From: Leucocoprinus leucothites
Lineage: Eukaryota > Basidiomycota > Agaricomycetes > Agaricales > Agaricaceae
DNA: 64,000 bases
Assembly: GCA_013368445.1 (NCBI GenBank)
Contig: JAACJO010000010.1
Location: 372,001-436,000, forward strand
Direction: 5' to 3'
This document shows positions 50,361 to 64,000 of this stretch, piece by piece. The notes under the pieces were generated by a model, which did no database searches, was not told the origin of the DNA, and saw only the letters and a list, made by a program, of their open reading frames with translations. The position numbers and the translations under genes are program-made. Within the stretch, counting starts at the first letter, position 1, and the number at the start of each line of letters is the position of its first letter.

Positions 50361-53300
50361 TGCTGGCGATGGATTGATCCGCTGGAGCCAGGGTCGGTGC
50401 TTTGAGCTTGAAGCCACAGCCAAGCAAGGCTTCCATTTTACCCTTTTCCTGTTCCTGTAGGATGAACGCTCCATATACCCTTGACATACCCCAATATACA
50501 CCGGTTTTCTCTTCACTGGCTGCTTGGGAACGTCTATAGTGTTAAACTGTCGAAGCCTTCTTCCAGGGAGACCGTGCGAAAATACTGAGGACACAAGCGA
50601 TCAGGGGGAGAGCCTGACCACACGATGTATGGAGACTGGAGGTGCATCCTTAAGATATGTAATATCTGCTGTAGTCTCTCTCTGTTTTTCTGACTCGGAG
50701 AGGTCTCAAGATGACTGGAAACCCGCTTGACGACTGATTAAAACTCTGCAGGGACTGAGGAACGACTGAACAAAGCCCAAACTCATTCTCGTAGGACGTC
50801 TATTTCCTGTCGATATATGGGCCAGTAAAATGCGATGTTCATGTACTCCTGGTCTTCAGTCTTTCTAACCTATGCCCGTTGTCATTCCGGCTCGAAGGCC
50901 TACCATACCTATAACGCATCCGTCGATGAACAATACGCATTCCGATAGCAAGATTCGCGAAGAAATGCATTGATGGCTCGCATACTCTCCAGATACATAC
51001 GTTACATGTGCTTTCCTCAACACGATTTTGGACCTTTGACGCCATGACTTGAAGTGTATTGCGATTAACCCACTGACGCAGCAGCTCTAGCTGCTGCAAT
51101 AACTTTCCGTGGGCCAGTATGGGTGGCCAGATTGATATTATCATATCGCAATTTTCGCTGCCTTGAATTTCTAACCAGAGAGGCAATGAAAGCAATAAGG
51201 TTGGTTATTTGAATGCACGAGACTCACCAGCATAGCTGAAAACGTTTTGGTGGCGAATGGTATCAAAGGCAATTCAATCGTCCCGACGATTTGGAGCCGA
51301 AAGATTTTCGGGAATAACCATGGTGCGATTAAGTTGTGTCCGATGTTTTCGACTCTCCATATTAAATTCCATTATATAGAGTAGCTTAGATCGACTGACA
51401 GCAGACTAAATTTCCATCTAGATTATTGTTTTTCTGGGTTGAACAATACATGTAATCTTCTAGAAAGTGCCTGCCTTGTTTTTTATTTTCTGGTTTACGA
51501 GACGTCGCTCTGGTGATTGATTAAAAAAAATCCGTTGAGCTGCTGAGAACGTGAAATAACCACATGGGAACAAATGGCGGGTGGGATCGGCAGGCATAGC
51601 CAAGAAGTTGGCCCAAATGCGACTGCTCTACTTTGTGGACATATGTGTGAGTCGGGGACATGGATCTTTCATGCTCTCCTAGATGCTCCTTCGGGTTAGT
51701 CGTCTCATCGGCGGTGGAATAATGGCACCATATCAGCCCGGATTTGGAGATGAAATTTTGGGGTTGTTCCCTCCATCGAGTTGTTACGATAAATCTCGAT
51801 GACTTCCCTGACCAAGCCAGAGCCCGAGGGCATGACAATAGATTCAGGGGATCCCTTAATAAGCTGGATATGCTGGCGGTTCGGCATAATCGCAGTATGC
51901 AGTGCCGGATTTCCTCGATGTCCGAGCAAACATTATGGCGGCGCTACGTTCTAATTGAGGAATTTAGCGGCCTAGGATTTGGGATACTACAACGAAGCGA
52001 GAGCCTGTTCTGGGTTTTTGGGAAATCCCTCAGCATAAGCGCACGGGAGTGTGACAGCATACTCCAGGGTCGACTGTGTGTCTGGCCACGGAAAAAACGC
52101 GTCCTGAAGGTTTTTGTCCGACCCACATTGACCGTCAAATGATGTCTTCCACAACGCTGGCAAGGAATATTTGTCGAGTTCTAAGTCCAATGTATCCTGG
52201 ATAAATTCTGAAGTATTTTCGGTATCCGTTCAGTAAAACAGTCTTGTGTACCAGCATTACGGACTCGCGCCTTTTGGTCTAGAGCCTGAATTCCAACTCC
52301 GCAGACAGGATTCCTTCCATTTCTCGCGCCTATTGAGGGTGATCAACCCATCTAATGAGCATACATACATATACACGGCGAATTATCAACTTGAGGATAG
52401 TAGCCGGTAGAATGGTGCAAATATCACTTACCCAAAAGGAGGTGTCTGGAACTTCTCGCAAGTCCACGACACCACTATCAGGGATTCCCGTGGACTTTCC
52501 ACACATCGATAGTCGGATATGAAATCAGGAGTGATCAAGTGATGCTAGACACGCCACGGTTGGCAAGGTGCTAACACACACACCTGACTATGAACAAAAT
52601 TTCTGTCGGACGAAGGGCGGCAGAACGTCCCCGAGTGGATTGTTTTTACATAAAACAAGGCAGACTTAGATTGTGGGAGAGTGTAGGTCCACGGTGTTGT
52701 CAGTCTCCCCAAGGGTTCAACGAGGGTTCTGAAGGGAATATGTGAGGCCGTTAAATCAGCCTGGGTCATTTCTACGGACCTGTTTTGCTGTCAGGAGGGA
52801 AGAAGTGGAGGGGAGAGGTTTGTGGATTAGAGACCATCTTCGGCGCTTGGACTCTACGTTTGATGGAATTGACCCTGGGCTATTTCTGGAACAGCAACAC
52901 AGGGAAGGGATAGTCTGCGATTAAAAGACGCTGATCCTCTTCACCTGTCCTCGGGATTCCATTTATGACAGGCAGTGAAGCCTTGGCCTTCGGTTCAGAG
53001 AAAACACAGGACCACGATGCAAAAAAAACTAAGTCGAAAATGGTAAGGTATTTGCTGGGGAGATGGTGATCGCGATTATCCGGGTCACGGGTTGACCTGG
53101 GATTTTGGGTATAAAGGCCCTGTGGATATTCAAAGAGAGACCAACCGACTACCTGTTTCTGTCTTGTGTTCTGCTTCATCCACTCTCCCTTCTGGCTATG
53201 GCTCTCTCGACTTGTCTCTCTCGTCGGGGTTTGGGGCCCTTTCCCTAAGCATTGCGTTGTTCTACGCAGACTAAGGCCTGCTAATCATGCTCACCGGGGT

Positions 53301-53828
53301 CTCGCGGCGTTTGATATAGCGTTGCAAGATAGACTGTAGGGTATGTAGTCGCTTTGCGCGTCACTCGATGCTATGGTGCTAACGAACCTATATTTTGACT
53401 AGGTCTAAGGCTAGTGGCTTGTATTCTCTCGCTCGTGGCTACGCCCTCCTTCGTTGGTCTTCTCTTTTTGTGGCGGTATCTATTCTTGGCTCTCTGCGTG
53501 TAAGTGCGGTGTAGCTAGGTAGGCGATAAGGTGAGTGGTTGTTCTTGCTAGAGTTAGTTGTTGCAAGATTGATGTGATGTTTTTCACAGGTTCCTCTTCC
53601 GATTGTCTAGTGTTGTGTGATTGTAAGTCATGTCGTCGTTTCAGTCTATTCGTAAGGCGGCTGACTTTGGATTTGCCTCAAGTTCGTCCGGAAGGCAGTT
53701 GGACTGGAACCGAGGCGCAGCGGGTGTTTTTTTTTTTTGGCCTGGCGGCTGCTCTGTGGCGACATTGTATACCTTTTGAGGTGTTCATATGAGTGAAAGA
53801 AAAGTCAACGGCTAGGGTATTCATCAAG
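50361..53828. other. Gene-poor stretch before the G-rich tandem repeat
   Basis: No gene is supported. On the minus strand, 51705-51929 has an ankyrin-like phrase (RGNPALHTAI), and 51987-52190 has a helical segment (CAYAEGFPKNPEQALASL) vaguely like a Sel1 repeat; stops and missing splice sites separate them. They could be remnants of a repeat-protein gene. The part from 53.1 to 53.8 kb is C/T- and then G/T-rich, with a T-run at about 53728-53740, and holds no frame of interest. Confidence 0.4.
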
Positions 53829-54365
53829 TGAGTGGGTGGGTGGTCAAGATCAAGATGTTAAGGCTCTCACTCGGGTACCCTCTGTGGGGTTGGGCCGGCG
53901 AGCCGGTTGGCAAGATCAAGATTCATGCCTTCTAGGTCTGGGGGTGGGTGGGAGACAAGATCAAGATCAAGTGGCTTTTCTTGGTCTCTGAGTCTAGTCG
54001 GCTTACCTCAAGAACGCCTGGCGACTTCTGCAAGTGGGTGGGTGGGCGGGCAAGACCAAAATCAAACGACGATATCGGGCTTTCATCAACTTAACTAACG
54101 CTTTTGGCAAGTGGGTGGGTGGTTGGGTGGGAAGGCAAGATCAAGAGGTTCCTTGTGGTTCTGTTTCTGTGGGAGTTGGACGAGCGGGCGGGTCGGCAAG
54201 ATCAAGAGTCATAGCTTCTGGGTCTGGGTGTGGGTGGGAGGCAAGAACAAGAACAAGTGGTTTCTCTCTGTGGTCTCTTTACCTCAAGAACGGCTAGCAA
54301 TTTCTGCGAGTGGGTGTGCGGGCGGGCAAGACCAACATCAACTCGACGATATCGGGCCTTCACCC
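53829..54365. repeat. G-rich tandem repeat, two units of about 280 bp
   Basis: Two imperfect copies lie head-to-tail. Shared blocks include GGCAAGATCAAG (53909 and 54195), TACCTCAAGAACG, and GATATCGGGC (54071 and 54348), giving spacings of 277-286 bp. Within each unit, GTGGGTGGGTGG tracts alternate with CAAGATCAAGA blocks. Two tracts fit the four-run G-quadruplex pattern: 54036-54050 and 54112-54131. Coding capacity is unlikely. It resembles a young minisatellite or satellite unit. Confidence 0.75.
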
Positions 54366-54366
54366 T

Positions 54367-54450
54367 CTAACTCAGTGTGTCCGCACCTGTAACTGAGCGG
54401 TTCCTCTAGCTCAGTGTGTTCTTCGCACCTGTAAATGAGTGGCTTCCTCT
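54367..54450. repeat. Tandem duplication, about 40 bp unit
   Basis: Two adjacent copies (54367-54407 and 54406-54450) share CTCAGTGTGT, GCACCTGTAA and TTCCTCT with small changes and a 3-4 bp insertion. They directly follow the 280-bp repeat and may belong to the same unstable locus. Confidence 0.7.
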
Positions 54451-55518
54451 CTGGTCCCGGTTGACTCTTGGCAGTTATTTTGCGCCAGTCATCGCTCTGG
54501 GAAGTGATTAGGTACGTCGTCATTTACCCCGCTCAAAAACTTATCTTTCCACAGCGAGGCGTCGGGTCAGGTAACCAGCCACTCATTCTGCTTCGGATCT
54601 TTCGGGTAGGGTGGATGGCTGGAATCTGGGTCGGCCTCTCTCCCGGTTGGGTCACCTTCATCACGGTGACTTATCATGCGCCCTTGACGTGGGCCGGGAG
54701 CTCAGTAGGCTTCATCCTTCGGGTGGGGCTGAAGCTAACAGCATGATCATCACCTATTAGATAGAAAGATTAGCTGATAAAGTCCCATGTTATAGAATAC
54801 AAATGTCCTCCTGCCTCTAGTCGCTTGAATACATTGATTTCTTGATCTGACCGTCCTATGATACCTTGAGCTGTTTGCCATTGGGCGAACTGTCCTATTC
54901 ACGTGGCAGGCTGGTAACTATTGAATACATTTGGAACGTCAAGATTGGTGTTTAGTCCGAGCCTTCCCCAAGCTTATGAACACACGCCTAGACATATGGT
55001 AACTTTAGGCGAGCCATCAATCAACCCTTGAGGGCGCCTTTGGTAGTGTGCAATTTGCGAAAGCGTGCGTCTAGCCCTCTTATAATCAGCTGCATATACG
55101 TTATCGCACGCATGATACATACCGCATTACTTGATGGTCTCTATTATCTTCACCAACTTACACCATAACGACTATCTTGCTACCAGGACCTAAACACGGT
55201 TGGAATCGGGTTATTTGAGCCGCGATGGGTAGACGACGGGAGTTTAAGGCCGGGTAACGAGCAAAGTTATTTCCGTTATATGCTTGTTATCGACCTTGTT
55301 CATACGTCGCACTAGGCGGACAACAGGAATAGTCATGTGTGCTGATATGGAACCGCGAAAAGAATGGAATGTAAATAGACTCTGATCGAAGTGATGGCAG
55401 GTGGCTGTGCCAAAGGATCGGGTTCTATTTCGGGATGGGAGCACGTTGCGAGCTGTGGCTTTATCAGCCCTGGTTTCCCTTAAACCTTCACATACGCGTC
55501 ACCCTCCCCAGGACGAGT
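54451..55518. other. Intergenic upstream of the ABC transporter
   Basis: No gene is supported. An open plus-strand frame at 54468-54746 has no recognisable domain. The transporter promoter should lie in the last few hundred bases, where I see no strong TATA box. Confidence 0.45.
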
Positions 55519-62470
<6,952 letters not shown>

Positions 62471-62603
62471 GATCGACATAATACCATTTCTGGAGCATGT
62501 CCATATTCCGTGTATTATACATGTTTAAAGTGCTCATTGATTTTCTGCTGTACAGTGATCTTACACGACCAATGACTATTACAATTATACTACACACTCA
62601 TCA

Positions 62604-63853
62604 CTACTTACCCACAACAGTAAAGGTATTGCTCAACGTCTCAATCCAAGCCTCCCGCGAAATGGGAGCCCTCATTGGCCAATATTGTTCAGCGTGAATA
62701 AATACGCCGTCGGTGGTATCTGGGTCAGAATTGTCGATACAGACGTTATGTGAGGCCACGGTTGGAAGATTGTTCAAGTATCTGGCGACCACATTCTTTG
62801 TTGCGACCAGACTGCATGTGCTGTCTGAAGGAAGAGAGGCGGTGATAGGCGATGTCGCATTGGGGCCTCCTGGAGAGTTGAACGCGAGAAGGAGCTGTTC
62901 CTTTAAGCGTTTAACTGGACGATCGACGTCGTCCGTATACCAGGTGTTATTTGCTAAATGATTCGAAAGAACAGTTAGAGTGAATTCTGGAGTAAGGGCG
63001 GGTGAAGTTACCAAGGCCTGTCGAGAGGAACACAGTGTCGTTTGGACACGACGCATCTGCCTTCCCATGAAATTGGATGAATGCACAAGAAGCTGGGGGG
63101 CAACCGCCCCGCTGAACCTGCCAATTCCAGATTGCGACGTTTGCGTCAAAGAATGGCTCAAGCTGTGTTATCAAAAGAGATTCAATTTAATCAAGTGACA
63201 AGGATGCCAGGCTGCGAATGACATACGTCGTTATGTGCTACATCGGTCAACCAGTATGTGGTCGTCGCGGTGCCCATTATACAACTCGATGGAGCACCGA
63301 AGGCGGTCCTTACTCGACCGGGGATAAGGACACTCTTTGCGCGAGAGCCCTTGAAGCTTTGCGTCGCTTGTGCACTCGTAGTGCCGTCAGAGAAGGGATG
63401 AGGTCCCGCAAGGTGGATATGTCGAGCAACGGCATCCTGGGAAGACGGAACGATCATGAATCCCCATCCCTTCTCGAAGAAATTGCTAGACGGAGAAACC
63501 GTCTTTTCGTATAGGACACAGAATTGTTCTCCATCTACATCTGTAAATGGAGCAGCGGTATAAATATCCTGGATAATGGGAGGGACAATTGTCGAACTGC
63601 AATTGTTGTTGGTATGTAGAAGGGTCGAGACGGCTTGCGACCAGGCCCCGCGTTGCGAGTTGGTGGGTTGGGCTGCAGTGTATGAATCCTCATCATAGAA
63701 GTTCTCGCGGACTGTGTGCACTTCAAAACAGTCTACGAGATCCTCCAGAGTCTGAGTGGACTCAAAGCAGGCATCAGGAGGGCTCGATTGAGGTGAAGTA
63801 GAGTGGGCGAGCAGAATGCTCAAGAGGATGATGGTAAGGCAAGAGAGAATCAT
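62604..63853 (-). CDS. Probable secreted fungal protein of unknown function
   Basis: I recall similar hypothetical proteins from other Agaricomycetes but know no function. Exons on the minus strand are 63853-63227, 63162-63012 and 62953-62604, giving 375 aa. The chosen ATG starts a classic signal peptide (MILSCLTIILLSILLAHSTS). Conserved-looking features in the mature part are DVDGEQFCVLYEK, GWGFMIVPSSQDAVARHIHL followed by AGPHPFSDGTTSAQAT, SVLIPGRVRTAF, LEPFFDANVAIWNWQ, CAFIQFHGKADASC and DRPVKRLKEQLLLAF. The His-containing ARHIHL and QFHGK motifs could bind a metal or act in hydrolysis (inference). About eleven Cys and several N-x-S/T sites suit extracellular export. Upstream in-frame ATGs at 63943 exist but would bury the signal peptide. 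It converges on the ABC transporter, 133 bp apart. Confidence 0.8.
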
Positions 63854-64000
63854 GATGCACTGAAGCAGAGCTTGCTGACTGCTCCATATCGAGAGCGACA
63901 GTGCATGAGATTTGAGGAGTAAGGAGGTACCATACTTAACCACTTGTCCATATGGAAGAAACGCAAAAGTCCCAGGCCCGTGGGTAGCAATCAGAGGGAC
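63854..64000. promoter_or_regulatory. Upstream region of the secreted-protein gene (partial)
   Basis: This end segment lies 5' of the minus-strand gene and should carry part of its promoter. I see no decisive motif; the gene's reading frame stays open for a further 30 codons to 63943 but is unlikely to be translated. Confidence 0.3.

Noticed and set aside
53907..54392. Open frames running through the G-rich tandem repeat
   Set aside because: They arise from the repetitive Gly/Trp-coding composition of the repeat, not from a gene.
55435..55518. Alternative earlier start of the ABC transporter
   Set aside because: The extra 28 residues look unlike the short N-terminus I expect ahead of TMD0; MSLCGDKSPF is the better start, though the earlier ATG is not excluded.

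Overview
The window is nuclear DNA of a filamentous basidiomycete, most likely an Agaricomycete. Genes are split by many short GT-AG introns (about 45-75 bp). Exons are often tiny: 5 nt in both gpd genes, 6 nt in a permease and 8 nt in malate dehydrogenase. Nothing looks bacterial, plasmid-like or viral, and I found no rRNA, tRNA or CRISPR. All exon boundaries below come from reading splice sites by eye and requiring a continuous reading frame. For every intact gene the summed exon lengths divide by three.

Left block (1-17.6 kb), gene-dense. A Cid1-type terminal nucleotidyltransferase (minus, running off the left edge) lies head-to-head with PAN3 (plus), with only 69 bp between start codons. 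Next come a two-half family III CoA-transferase and two tandem glyceraldehyde-3-phosphate dehydrogenase genes, one diverged and one with a strongly optimised coding sequence. A 1,408-residue coiled-coil protein of unknown function closes the block.

Middle (17.6-47.4 kb), mostly gene-poor. A fungal HNH-endonuclease-family gene is broken by frameshifts and stops. An intact 21-exon amino-acid/GABA-type permease follows. Two long stretches (23.8-37.4 and 38.2-47.4 kb) hold no gene I can support. A single intronless gene sits between them, encoding a Ser-rich protein of a type I recall from other basidiomycetes, with motifs resembling protein phosphatase 1 docking sites.

Right block (47.4-64 kb). 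A 10-exon malate dehydrogenase without a transit peptide is followed by a small membrane protein. Then comes a 5 kb gap holding a G-rich tandem repeat of about 280 bp. A 34-exon, 1,737-residue ABCC (MRP-type) transporter follows, and a three-exon gene for a probable secreted protein converges on it.

Functionally the window mixes mRNA 3'-end metabolism (nucleotidyltransferase and PAN3, acting on tails in opposite directions), central carbon metabolism (two GAPDH genes, malate dehydrogenase, CoA-transferase) and membrane transport (permease, ABCC pump). Apart from the divergent pair and the tandem gpd genes I see no evidence of a co-regulated cluster. I did not find a clearly new multi-gene system. 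The best leads are the divergent tail-enzyme pair, the diverged gpd copy with its loop insertion, the micro-exons, and the G-rich tandem repeat.
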